From Daphnia pulex (taxonomy: Eukaryota; Arthropoda; Branchiopoda; Diplostraca; Daphniidae): DNA of 64,000 nucleotides. The notes beneath the pieces were generated by a model that had not been told where the DNA came from, did not search any database, and saw only the letters and a list, made by a program, of their open reading frames with translations. The position numbers and the translations under genes are program-made. Location of the stretch: contig NC_060026.1 in assembly GCF_021134715.1 (NCBI RefSeq), positions 10,345,001-10,409,000 on the forward strand. The letters run 5' to 3'. Numbering within the stretch: position 1 is the first letter of the stretch; each line of letters opens with the position of its first letter. Of this stretch, positions 33,361-45,030 are shown piece by piece.

Positions 33361-34839
33361 AAACCAATTTTCAACTACACCCTTGATAATTCAAAGCTGA
33401 CCCTTGAACAAAGAGAATTCTATGAAAAAAATGGTGACTAAGAAATGATCTTGTTATCATAATATCTTTTATTAATTTTGAAATCCGTTAAGGTTTTCTT
33501 GTTGTCAAGGAATTAGTTGATGCAAAATTTCTGGATAACTGCAAGTTAGTTTTCTCTTTTGATTGTATCGTCTGTTGCTATTATTTGATTTAATGTCACT
33601 TTTATAGGCAAAGATTTGTGGACTTGTGCGATAAAAATGTACCATGGGGTTCACTTATCATGATGGACATTTCCTTGATAAAGAAGGGTGCTGTCGGAGA
33701 AAATCTCTTCTATAAAGTCCAGGATTTGTGTATGACGATGTTCTGTTTGAATACTGCAGACATCCAACTGTAAATATCTAAATTTTTTATTCTTATTATC
33801 ATCAGTGTGAGATTATTTTTCTTCCTCTAGATCCTGGATTATGTTGAATGTTTTACTGGGCCCAACATTATGGCTATCCATACAATAGTAAATTTAAATC
33901 CTCAAAATCCATCACTCTTAGTCCTTTCAGACTTTTGAGCCATATGATTTTCTGGCAGCTTATCAATAAACCACCTGATTCTGGAAGCCTTACTTCCCGT
34001 CATCCCTTACACGGTATAAACGCAATTAAACTGGAATTATTTCTGAGTGCAGTTAAATTATCCTTTTTTTTTTCTCTTCCCTTTTGCCTACAGGATCTTC
34101 ATTATTTCCCTTTCCGCCCGGCTAATAGAATCGTTTGTTCTTGGACGGCTATGGAAGACATCACACCCGAGAACGGATGTGTGATTGTCCTTCCTGGATC
34201 CCATACAGGAGAATTGCTTCAGCACGACTATCCTCAATGGGTGGTGAGTTGAATGAACAGATAAATATTTGCATATTATGCTAATCGCATGTCTGAAATA
34301 GAACGGAGTAAACAAGATGTACCGCGGCGTACGGGGTTACGACGACCACCCGATTGTCGAATTATCGATGAAAAAAGGTTGGTGAATGGTATTTTTGTCA
34401 CCATAGTGCCAGTAAATAGAGTTGCTTGTCTGGATTTAGGGGATACGGTTTTCTTTCACCCCATTTTGATCCACGGTTCGGGTCCTAATCGGACTCAAGG
34501 CTTCCGCAAAGCTATTTCTACTCACTACAGGTACCACGTAGTGAATCGCATTTAGAACTCGATGGGATTTATTCTAAGATAGTATACCTCTTTTCTCTAT
34601 AAAGCTGCGCTGAAATGAAATTCATCGACATTCGAGGCACGTCGCAGAAAAATATCGCCAAAGAAGTTGTGGAGGTGACGAAACGTCGCGGACCTGAACT
34701 CAATTTTCAGGTTCTACTTTTAAAAATAAAATTACTTTTAGTGAAAAACTAAATTATTTTGTTTTATTTATGCTAGGACAAATTCCGCAGTCGACTTGTA
34801 CGAGGCCACCAGCCAGTAAAGTGGTTCAGTTCCCTGTGA
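33361..34839 (+). CDS. PHYH: Phytanoyl-CoA dioxygenase, 5'-incomplete, two small lesions
   Basis: The family hydroxylates phytanoyl-CoA in peroxisomal alpha-oxidation, using Fe(II) and 2-oxoglutarate. Ten exons are supported: 33361-33433, 33493-33544, 33608-33769, 33831-33887, 33959-34013, 34094-34243, 34302-34377, 34440-34530, 34605-34710 and 34777-34839. Typical blocks are [104 protein letters not shown] and FRKAISTHY; the distal Fe ligand His is in LIHGSG. Exon 33608-33769 is one base short (GATTTGTG, expected one more T), and exon 33959-34013 ends CACG where the family needs His-x-Asp, two bases short of frame. With both losses the frame fails, so this is either a recent pseudogene or carries sequence errors. 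Confidence 0.8.
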
Positions 34840-35438
34840 TGACGACCTTGAATCATTTTGATATTATAGTTTGCGCAATACTCTTTCCAGCACAAATTAA
34901 CTTTTGGCCTTATTCAATCAATCTCATTTATTTTTTACTTCTAGCTCTACTGTTAACGGGTATCTATCAGCTGCTGATCGGATTGCAGTTGTGTTTCGAT
35001 AATACAATTTGTAATCAAGCTGCAATTACCCGAAATTTTTATTAAAACGAATAGCTATCATTTTTCTTTTAAAAAACCCTAAACTAATTGCAGTTCATTC
35101 GAGTCAATAATTGATATCTATTTGTTTGTTTTCTTTTTCTGTTTTTTTCCCTGTTTGACCAGTCCGCAGGGTAACCCCCGCTTCAATAAAGGGAAGATTG
35201 TACATAGCCACGCCAAACAAATAACATCATGACATTAAACTGACATTTAAAAATTCTTATCGAAAACTTATCTTCTTATTTACAGACACAAACACTCTCT
35301 CATTTTATTATTTAACCTTTAAGTTGGACGCAACAACAACAGGTCCACTGACCAGTCAAACTGTATTAATTGAAACGCACGTCCAGTTGGAAAACACAGT
35401 CTCATTATTAACAATTCCGAATAACTAAAGAGTAAAGA
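34840..35438. other. Intergenic, holds the promoter of C1q-A
   Basis: No gene. T-rich sequence and short homopolymers; no clear TATA box near 35439 was identified. Confidence 0.4.
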
Positions 35439-36544
35439 ATGGCGCATTTTTCTGTAGTTTCACTCACCCAAGTTGTTTTGCTGTTGGTTTTCATCTGCTG
35501 GACGACGAGTTCGACTGGCGCTGCCTTTTCCTTGGAGGAAGAATTCCTACAACTGAAGGAAAATTATGTGAGAATTTTTTCAAAATTTCTTTTAATGCGA
35601 TGCTTCTGTTGTCGACAGTTCGATTCAATTTGTTATTTTTTAAGTCTAATTATAATGTTATTCCATTTAATGCCAATAGATTCAAATGAAACAAGTCTTG
35701 GAATCGACAGCGATTGAACTGCGGGCCAAAGTGACTGTACTGGAGGCCAAAGTTGAACAACAAGATTCGCTTTTAACTTCCTTTTTACGAGAGAAAAATG
35801 AACGCACAGCAGCAGCAGCAACCGACTCTGTTCCAATTAGCAACAATCAATCGGCTGTTGCCATCCCGGGACTGCCGTCTTCATGCGGGGATCTCAAAAT
35901 GATTGGCCACATTTGGAGCGGAATTTATTCCGTCATGGGATTGGCGAAAATGGAATCCGTTTACTGCGACTTCACTAAACTTCCTAGCGATGCGGGTAAA
36001 TGTTTCAGATTCTCACCAATTATTCAGTTGGAATTATCTAATTTTTAATTCTATTATTAATTGAAAAGGTTTTCAAAAATGGATCGGATTCGCCGACGTC
36101 AAATCTGCGCCCGTCTATTTCTACGTCCAGAGACAGATTTTTTTCAACAAAACATCAACTCCGATTCCGTTCGAGTTGGCGCGAGTGAACGAGGGAAACA
36201 CCATGAATTTGACATCGGGGATATTCACGGCACCGAGACCGGGAATTTATTTTTTCTCTTTCGCGGGACTGGCGCGTCTTGAATCTTCATCATCTTCTTG
36301 GTTTTATTCTGATCTTTATTTGAACGGGAAATCAATTGGGCAGAGTCATGTTCAAGAGAGAAACCCCCCCGTTAATCAATTTAGTCCGTTTACCCAACAG
36401 TCGACGCTGAAGTTGAAAACAGGCGATCAAGTCTGGATGACGATTGGTTATTCTGGTTCATCCTCGTATTTGGATGACGACAGTCGTCACTTCACCCATT
36501 TCACGGGTTTCATGTTGGAGGAGGAAATTGTCGCGTCCCTTTGA
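35439..36544 (+). CDS. Secreted C1q-domain protein (C1q-A), 306 aa
   Basis: Exons are 35439-35567, 35680-35995 and 36069-36544, joined in phase 0 then phase 1, fully open. Residues 1-28 form a signal peptide (VVLLLVFICWTTSSTG). Residues about 30-85 are a coiled coil (VLESTAIELRAKVTVLEAKV). Next comes a short segment SCGDLKMIGHIWSGIYSVMG...MESVYCDF, of the type found before C1q heads and in fibrinogen-like proteins. The C-terminal 140 residues are a C1q head (ELARVNEGNTMNLTSGIFTA, PRPGIYFFSFAGLARLES, then TGDQVWMTIGYSG...HFTHFTGFMLEEE). C1q heads trimerise and bind diverse ligands; in invertebrates they often act as lectin-like recognition proteins. It is paired with C1q-B in an inverted duplication. 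Confidence 0.92.
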
Positions 36545-37300
36545 GGTTTCGGGTTCAACATCCAAAATCCGCAAAATCATCGACGAAACGAAATTTTGGT
36601 GAGGGGAATTTTAAGGGGAAGGGGAAGAAAATGCATTCGACTCTTATTCATTAAGGGATTGGAATTTCTTTACCAAAATTGAACTGTGGATGTAATTACA
36701 CTTACTGAATACACAAACCAAGTTTCAAAATTCTATCTGCAAAACTCTAGATATTATAAGCAGAAAACCAATTTTGATTGCCAGATTGAAAATAAACGGG
36801 AGGTCTTGAAATGGGAGGAAATTCATTTGCCCCTAATTCATTTACGGATCGGAATTTGCAAATAATTTTGTTACTGATGAATTAACATTTCAGTTGTACA
36901 CTCGTCCAGAAAAAATCACTGTCTATCTCTAAAATCAAGGGCAGGGCACGTGAAAAACTAATTTTGATTGCCAGGTATAAAAATTGATTTGATTTTTTTA
37001 TTTTAAAATTTCGCTTGAAATCGACACGAAAAAGATGCGTGTACACATTTTCTTTCTATCATTAGAAAATTTGTCACTTTTTAAATTTGATTTTATTGAA
37101 TTTTAAGCGATTTCCTTCTCACGGTCGCAGGATGGGAGGAGAGAAAAAAAATAAGAGGGTAGGGTAGAAAATTCGTTCGACTCTTATTCATTAAGGAGTG
37201 GGAATTTCTCGACGAAAATTAAACTGTACATTTAACTAAACATTTATTATGCACAAACGAATTTTCACGTTTCCATCTGTAAAAATGTAGACGCAACAAA
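36069..37300. repeat. Left arm of inverted duplication
   Basis: From the last exon of C1q-A through about 750 bp of 3' flank, the sequence is colinear with the reverse complement of 39765-41015. Shared landmarks are TTTTGATTGCCAG, CTCTAAAATCAAGGGCA, GATGAATTAACATTTCAG, TCCTTCTCACGGTCGCAGG and TTCGTTCGACTCTTATTCAT. An extra partial copy of the last motif at 36640 shows older tandem duplication within the arm. Confidence 0.85.
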
Positions 37301-37454
37301 GGAAAAACGATGTTGATTTCCAAAATTCCTGATTACCAGTTTGTTTATTCTCTTAAACGAAGTAGATCAATTATTCAAATTTTAGTTATAATGAAGAGTG
37401 TTGTCATAGTAGATTGGAAATCTAATTGGATTCCCAACATCAAAACATCCGTTA

Positions 37455-38958
37455 TTAAATGCTGTTGCAACCAGCGACATTTTCGGGCCAGTCGCATCTA
37501 CCGATTTCAGCTCGGTAATATGTTCCCGCTTGAGCGCATTCCTAAATGAACGATTAAAAAAAAAAATTTAATTCATTTAAATTTAAGTGGCCTTCAAAAT
37601 AATGAGTCTAGTTAACTTACAAAGAGATAGGCATATTCGTTGGAGCACATGTAAAAGGTAATGGAACAGCTGGATGCCGGATTGGCGTAGTTGCCATCTG
37701 CTTTGCCCATGCAATCAAAATAAGACGAAACTGTTGTCATGGGAGGCTTCGTCGTGGTAGTTGTTGTAGTCGTCGTTGTGGTTGTGGTTGTTGTCGTCGT
37801 GATGGGCTTTAAACCGGTAATACCTCCGATCCAATCTAGATAGCCCCTGACACGACTAAACACGTTGGGCCTATTATTCTGACAGTTGACGGAAGCGTCG
37901 CCTCTTCCGGCAACACCAATAACGAACCACCTATTCCATTCCTTGTTGAAGAAGTTCATGGGACCTCCATCATCACCCTATTAAAGCAACTAAAAATTTA
38001 AAAATGTTATTCATATATGTAAATTTGTTATCATTCGATCGAATAAAATTACGTAGCAGTAGCGGCGAAATTGAGAACCGTCACTGCAAATGACTTTATC
38101 GCCGGAGAATGAACCTTCAGCAGCCGTCTGTTGGCACACGCCGTTGGTTCCCGAAGAAGAAATGACATTCGTATTTATTTGGCGTAAAACAGAGCTCGAC
38201 CCGCTGTCCACTTTTAAGAAAAATTGATTTATTATAATTTTTAAAAATTAAAAACACAGCGAATAGATAAATAATAGTCTGAATCTTACCAACACTGGAG
38301 AAATTGCCCCATCCGGTGACGATGACAGGATCGTTCACTTGATCAGAATCACTAGCAAAAGGAAGACATGCTGGTTGAACTTTATCTGCAATTTAAATTA
38401 GTAATTTTTGTTAATTAAACCAGTTTTAGCCAATAATTTTTAAGGGAGCTACTAACCGGAGAGAGAGATGGTGTAAGGAAGCTGGATAAGGGCGATATCG
38501 TCCTCGACTTTGCCATAAACGAAATTCGGATGACTTTTGAACGATTGCGGAAGCAAAGTGAAAGAAACGGATGAAAGGCTGTTGCTGGTGTCATGGACGC
38601 CCAGGGTTACTCGAACCTCAACACCTCCATAAAGGCAGTGGGCTGCCGTCAGGATCCAATCTTGATTAATAAGTGTGCCACCGCAAGTGGCTGTATCTCC
38701 ACTCCAGAATTTAATTTGGAGGTAGGCCATCCACGGAAATTGGTAGGCCTGCGTCACGCTACCTCCCACGACCCTAGACGTCATTGAACTCGTTTGCCCG
38801 CATGTAGGCGATCCTATATAACAATGGCATAAAAGAAATTAATTGAAATTTAAACAGTAAAAATGATCTGATTTTTTACCTTGCTGTTGCGATGGGACAA
38901 CCAGGAAAACTAGAACGACAACGACTAGTAAATTGACTAGTCTGTTGTCAAGCGCCAT
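37455..38958 (-). CDS. Serine protease homologue with CBM14 chitin-binding tail, 377 aa
   Basis: Six exons on minus: 38958-38880, 38813-38457, 38385-38290, 38210-38053, 37977-37621 and 37541-37455. All are open and in phase (1134 bp with stop). There is a signal peptide (LLVVVVLVFLVVPS), a trypsin-like activation site SRVVGG, the His motif WILTAAHC and the Asp motif DDIALIQL. The catalytic serine motif reads GDDGGPM instead of GDSGGP, so the enzyme should be inactive. After the fold come a run of about 17 Thr and a peritrophin-A/CBM14 domain with six cysteines, whose last half is on the final exon (ECAQAGTYYRAEIGRCDWPE). Inactive serine protease homologues act as cofactors in melanisation cascades; that role here is inferred. 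It lies between the inverted arms carrying the two C1q genes. Confidence 0.9.
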
Positions 38959-39764
38959 TGTAGGACTAGAATTGAAGAAATTACTTGCAATAAGAATTAA
39001 TTGGAATCACAATGTCGACCGGTGCTTCTAGAATATGCCAGGTCGTCTCCGAATGGGCAGGTTAAATAGGCATCCACTATCTCTATTGTGCGACGCAATT
39101 TCTATAAGTCCTTTTCTGTTGTGAAAAAACAGGAATTAAATTTATTTACAACGGTGGATTTTCCCCGTGTGACACGGGTTTAATCAAACGCGTTAATCCC
39201 GGAAATAAATCATAAAATGTGGGCCGAAAGATTTGTCTCCACCATAGTTTGTTTGTTCATCTTACCCCTGCAAAATAGACCAACGCAAACAAGTTGACTT
39301 TTGGACTATTGGGTAATAAGCAGTAGCAGCCAACAGCAGTGGTCTTACATCTCTGTCAATTCTTGGTAGACAGGCTGTAAACAGTGTATTTTGAAGGCCA
39401 AATTATCTTACTGCAATGGAGCTTACGTATTCAAGGTGAAGCAAAGAAACCTGTTATCAAAATTGATTCATTATAAGGTCATAATGTTTGTATGACGCAC
39501 GTAGCCATTCAGTCGACTCGTTCCACATTTGAGTCATAACAGCGACAAATCAAAATAAATTTTTATATCAATTATTTTTATAATCAAAATGTTTCAAGTT
39601 ATTCAAGAGTTTTTCACTTCCCTTGGTCTTATTGTTAGAGTTAGGTACGCGAATTTTTCTGAACGAGTACACAATTGAAATGTGAATTCATCGATAAAAA
39701 AATAATTTGAAAATTTTGATCCGTACGCGCCTTTTGTAAATTTGGGAATCAAAATTGGTTTTTT

Positions 39765-41015
39765 ACTTTTTGCGTCTACATTTTCTCAGATACAAATTCC
39801 AAATTTGATGTGTGTATTTATTTTGTCTAGTTGCATCTACAGTTTAATTTTCGTAAAGATATTCCCACTCTTTAATGAATAAGAGTCGAACGAATTTTCT
39901 CCCCTTCCCTTATTTTTCTTACCCTGCGACCGTGAGAAGGAAATAATTAAAATTTATGGAAATCAAATTGAAATAGTAAAAACTTCCTTAAAGATAAACG
40001 ACACGTGTAGTTGCATCGTTTTCGATTTAATTCCAAGAGAAATTTTAAAATAAAAAAATAAAATAAATTTTTATATCTGGCAATCAAAAAGAGTTTTTCA
40101 CGTCCCGTGCCCTTGATTTTAGAGATAGAGATATAGCTAGACCAGTGATTTTTTGTTGACGAGTGGCAAGTGACAACTAAACTGAAATGTTAATTCATCT
40201 GTAAAAGAATTGTTTGAAAATTAGAAAACCGTAAACGAATTACGGTCAAATGAATTTTCTCCCATTTCAAGGCCTCCAGTTTTTTGTAAATCTGGCAATC
40301 AAAATTGGTTTTTAAATTATAACGTCGAGAGTTTTGCAGATAGAAACTTGAAATTTGGTGTATGTATTCAGTAAGTTAAGTTGCATACATACACTAAAAA
40401 ATTTTAGTCAAGAAATGCCCGTTCCTTAATGAATTGGAACATGAATGAATTATCTTCCCCTCCCCCTTGAATTTCCCCCCAAAAATTCGGGACTACGTTC
40501 ATGTTTTCTGGTGCGTGTCTCCGATGAAGTTAAACCTCAAAGTGACGCCCCAATTTCCTCCTCCAACATGAAACCCGTGAAATGGGTGTAGTGGTATTCG
40601 TTGTCATACAATAACGAGGATGAACCACCATTATAAGAAATCTGCAGCCAAAGTTGATCGCCTTTTTTCAAGTTCAGCGTCGACTGGAGGGTCAACGGAC
40701 TATATTGATCAACGGGGCCGTTTTGCTCGTGAACAACACTCGCCCCGATTTGATTCCCGTTCAAAAAAAGATTAGAAATAAAATAAACATTAGATGAAGA
40801 TTTAAGACGCGCCGTTCCCGTGAAAGAGAAAAAATAAATTCCCGGTCGCGGTGCCGTGAATTTTCCCGATGCCAAATTTATGGCGTTTCCCTCGTTCACC
40901 CGCGCCAAATCGAACGGAATCGGAGTTCCAGTTGTGTTAAAATTAGAATTTCTCTGGACGTAGAAATGGACGGGCGCAGATTTGACGTCGGCGTATCCGA
41001 TCCATTTCTGTTTGT
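39765..41015. repeat. Right arm of inverted duplication
   Basis: Reverse-complement counterpart of 36069-37300, including the last exon of C1q-B and its 3' flank. About 2.5 kb of non-repeated spacer with the protease homologue separates the arms. Confidence 0.85.
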
Positions 41016-44003
41016 CTGTAAACAAAAGATTTAGATGAACAATGACAAATGAAATTAAAACATGACGTACCATTTTGATTGGCAAAAAGTTGCAGTAAAT
41101 CATTTCCATCTTCTTTAATCCTTTGACGGAAAAGAATCCGCTCAGTTTATGTCCCGTTCGTTGTAGATCCGCACACGAATTTGGCATTCGACCAGTTTTG
41201 ACTATTTCACTTGTTCGGGCTATTGAAAAGGAAATTCAATTATTTTAATCGTGTATTATAAAACAATTCATTTAAAATATTCTTACCATTTAATTTGGTC
41301 ACCAAATCCGCAACGGCGGATTTGGTGCTGCCTAATTCGCTTCTCGTTGAAGCCAAATTTTCCAAGCCGGCTGAGGTTGCTGAACCATTTCATTCGATTA
41401 AAACTAAATCAATTTATAATAATAAAACATAATTATTTTTACCTGTCAGATCTTTTTTCAGATTTTCTTCAGCGACTTTTAGATCTTGACGCAATTGATT
41501 TGAATTCACTACACAATCAAAGATAACAAAATTTAATTCAATTTCTCTCAATTTCGTTCAATATTCGTAAGATTTACTTTTGAGTTCAGTTGACAAATTG
41601 TCAAATTTCTGGTCGTTATTTTCGTTTCTGCCAATTCTTTTTCAGTCGCTAAATTTATTTTACGAAAATTTTTTGGATTCAGATATATATGATTTAAAAA
41701 AAATATAAATAAGGTAAAATACCCTTTAATTTTGAAAATAAACCATCGAGGTTTTTGGTTAAATCACTAAATCAGCCCTCGTGTTCACCAACTCCTTTTT
41801 AGTTTCTGTATTAATAAAAACACAATCAAATGGAATATTTTAAGGCATTATGAGATTGTAGATTATAATGATAAAAATTGTTTGAGTTCTAATTAACTTG
41901 AAAAAAATTTCTTATAACATTTTTTCTAGTAGGCCAAAAACGATTAAATACCATTTAACTGGGAAGATAAACTATTAACATTGGCCTTCGTTTTCTCCAA
42001 CTCCTTTTTAGTCCCTGTACACAAAATTTAAATGCAGTTTTCGTCAGATATAAAATAATTCGAATAATTAAAAATACCTTCTAATTTATTAGTGAAATCA
42101 ATTCGTGTTTTAGTTAAATCGTTCTTCGCATTTTTCAGTTCCGTTCTCGTTATAACCAAATTATTCACAGTTGCTCTCAACAGCTCAGTGGTGGCTGAAA
42201 TTCAATTATAATTATTTGTTAATAATTTAATCGAATGTTTGGTCATTCTTTTTTCAAACCTTTGAGTTCGCCCTTTAAATGATTCCATTCGTCAGTGACG
42301 GTCAATTCTGTGTGTTCTAAAAATTTTATCGGTGCCGACAGTTCGGCGGTCGTGTAACGAACACCGACGTTTTTATTCTGAAACGATTGAGAATCACGAA
42401 ATTTGCCCAAATTGATTCGGCTTTGTTGCATCGGTTTGGGCACAAATTTCTCTCCGTCCCATTGGACGTGGTCTTTACTTTCTTTTAATAATTTTGCGAT
42501 TTCTTCTTTTGAAATTTCTACCCGCCGGGAACGATCGGAATCGTTTGCCATTTTCCCTGAAATTGTTGAACTGATTCTGTCCATGTCAGCCCAACTGTTT
42601 GAGTCGAAATTGTGCTGGATTTTTTCTTTATTCTCTGACTTTCTGTCGTGTTCATCCGAACTTTTCTTGGCGTTTTCACTCTTCTCGTTTTCTCGTTCGG
42701 TATTGTGAGTGTTACTATTTTCTACTGCGAGTTTAGCGTTAAAACTAAAGACCAACCCACCGCCACCGACTTCCGTGTCAACTTTGTTTGTATTCGATTT
42801 GTCATCCCGGGATTTATTGCGGCTGGATTGCCCTTGGTCCGTTGCTTGTGATCTTCTCCTTTCATTTTCATTTGCATCTTTCGATTGATTTTCACGACGA
42901 ACTTGTTCCTCACGTCTTTTCTCCTCGTCTTTATTACTTGAAGTTAATTTTTCTGTTATTTCAGACTGCCTCTCCGCTTCCTGAAACATATCCGCCAATT
43001 TCTTTTGAGTTTCCTTGTCCAGTTTGGTGAGGATTTCATTTAAAGTTTTCGTCGTAATGTCCGGCCGATAATTGTCGTCATTCCAGAAAACAGAGTCCCA
43101 CATTTTGTCGCTTTGTTTAGTTATTGTCGTTCTGGACGTGACCAGCAAACCTTTTAAAATTTTTGAAATTTGAGATTCCGTATCAGGCGACCCGACCTCG
43201 TAGTCGTCAAATGTGTCCATTCGGATGTTGGTGGCCGTTTCCGACAACATTTTCTTCTCGTCGTTGGCCGTCAGAAAAATTTCTTTCTTGTCTCCGAATT
43301 TCTGTAAAAGAGTCGAGACTAAATGACCGGAAGTGACGCTGTCGATGCTGATGGCCGTCTGTTTGGTTTGTGACGTCTGCGATGATAAACTGTACAGGAG
43401 TTTCAAATGGTCAAATTGTTCGGGATTCGATCGCATTTGACTGGCCAGTTCGTCGCAGATTTTCTGGTCATTACACGATAGAGACAGTCTTAAAGTTTTG
43501 CTCTTGTCATAATTTGTCCACTCTGGCGATAGCGAATAATCAACTGTGGCTCTTTTGGTGGCAAGAATGACCTTCTCCAAGGGAATAACTCTCACATTAT
43601 CGGATTGTATTTCTTGGCCGTTAGATTTGTTTAAATGTTTGACCACTTCATTTTGGACTTTGTCGTTCCACATTTCAATGCGAAATCTCATCTCTGGCTG
43701 TTTCGTAACGTTGTTGTAAGAACTAACGGCACTTTTGTGGTCCAGCAGCGCAATGGGAGCGTAGAAATATTTTTTCTGGCTGGCTGTTGTCGTTTGCTTG
43801 TGATTATTGGCGTGTTCGTAAATTTCAATGAGAAAGTTGCCGTACTTCATAGAACTTAACGTGTCCGCTGAGATTTGCAGTTTCGCCCAAGAAGAAGAAC
43901 CGCCAGGGTTGTTTGTTTTTGGGTTTTTGTCTGATTGGCAGTTGCAGCAAATGACCGAAACAAATAAAATGTACCTTACAATCGATTTCGTAGCCATTTC
44001 CAT
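40537..44003 (-). CDS. Large secreted coiled-coil C1q protein (C1q-B), about 955 aa if open
   Basis: Nine exons on minus: 44003-42260, 42194-42078, 42014-41952, 41805-41723, 41648-41578, 41508-41443, 41379-41287, 41219-41071 and 41015-40537. Exon 1 codes about 581 residues: a signal peptide (IVRYILFVSVICCNC), an unrecognised folded-looking part (residues about 35-330), then a charged low-complexity part (EKRREEQVRRENQSKDANEN). Seven short exons follow, all with phase-1 borders, several repeating the helix TKKELxxTKxxx. Then comes the NSCADLQRTGHKLSGFFSVK...YCNF segment and a C1q head ending HFTGFMLEEEIGASL. Exons 4, 5 and 8 are 83, 71 and 149 bp, each exactly one base short of frame. Either three assembly errors or a decaying gene. 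Confidence 0.75.
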
Positions 44004-44035
44004 CCAAGAATGAAAAAGAAACTTGAAAAGAATTA

Positions 44036-44042
44036 ATTTATA
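44036..44042 (-). promoter_or_regulatory. TATA-like box for C1q-B
   Basis: TATAAAT on minus, 33 bp before the ATG at 44003. This implies a very short 5' leader if used. Confidence 0.4.
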
Positions 44043-44236
44043 GATGAGGCTGGGGAACAGTAAATTTCGTTGTATGGCACTTTGACGTACGTTTCAAACT
44101 AAGCGGGAATTCACGAATAACTGCGTATTCATACAGAAAAATTATGCAGATTCATTTGATTTCGAAGTCCAGCGTCGTGTAGACGATAAAGCAGAAATGT
44201 CATCCAATATTCCCGCCATGGTTTTATAAACAGAAC

Positions 44237-44479
44237 CTACTCCGGGTATAACAACAGATTCACGATTCTTTCAAACAAGATAATATACCAACACCAAGAA
44301 AATATACAAATAAAATGCCACTGCGTGTCGGCCTTCGAGATTTTATTGTTGTGAGGGTCGTTCGTATTAAAAAAATTACTATTCACTGATGATTCTATAG
44401 ACTTGAAAAAGATTCTTTTACTATATACCTCCGATTGTCCAAAATGAAATAAATCCAAATCATCTATTGATTTTTCCAT
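44237..44479 (-). other. Short ATG-led frame, weak exon candidate
   Basis: MEKSIDDLDLFHFGQSE is followed by a GTATAT donor-like site on minus. The rest of the 80-codon frame is AT-derived. No partner exon was found. Confidence 0.15.
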
Positions 44480-45030
44480 AATACTAATAGCGATAATAAC
44501 ACCGGCTATTCGATTTCGACTAAATGATTCGTAGGTACTGCGAAACTAGCAGGCGTAATTAATTGTCCTGTTCTTTTTTTGTGATGTAATATCCTGCATT
44601 GCCAGATCACGAAATAGTCCGTATCACACTCTGTCAATGAAACTCCTCCCACAATTTTGCTCCTCCCATTTCACACATATAAATATTCTTGTAAAATCAA
44701 CCAAATCAGATGTTGAGATAAAATCTAGCACATTATTTGAAGAATTTGATGGGGAATCGGAAGGAATTCACGCAACAACAAACAAACTTGGAATATGAGT
44801 CGCAGCTTTAAAAAACGTTTTTTCCCGCCCCTTTTGCACCTTCAACAATTCGTAACTAATTAACAACTTGACTTATCGTTATAAACTTTTGCGCGTTAGT
44901 TGGACAAACGTCTAAGGAATCGAATAAAGTTAACGCCAAGGGCTCACGTCAATTCATGCGAGCCACACCTGTTCCACAGTTTGTAAACTGTTATTCAGCC
45001 AATCACAGAGCGCCATTGATTCCCTTGGGT

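Noticed and set aside
37612..37959. Long Thr run as a simple repeat of interest
   Set aside because: It is coded by mixed ACN codons inside a good exon and links the protease fold to the CBM14 domain, so it is part of the protein.
42403..44013. Several 60-100 codon plus-strand frames
   Set aside because: They are shadows of C1q-B exon 1 on minus.
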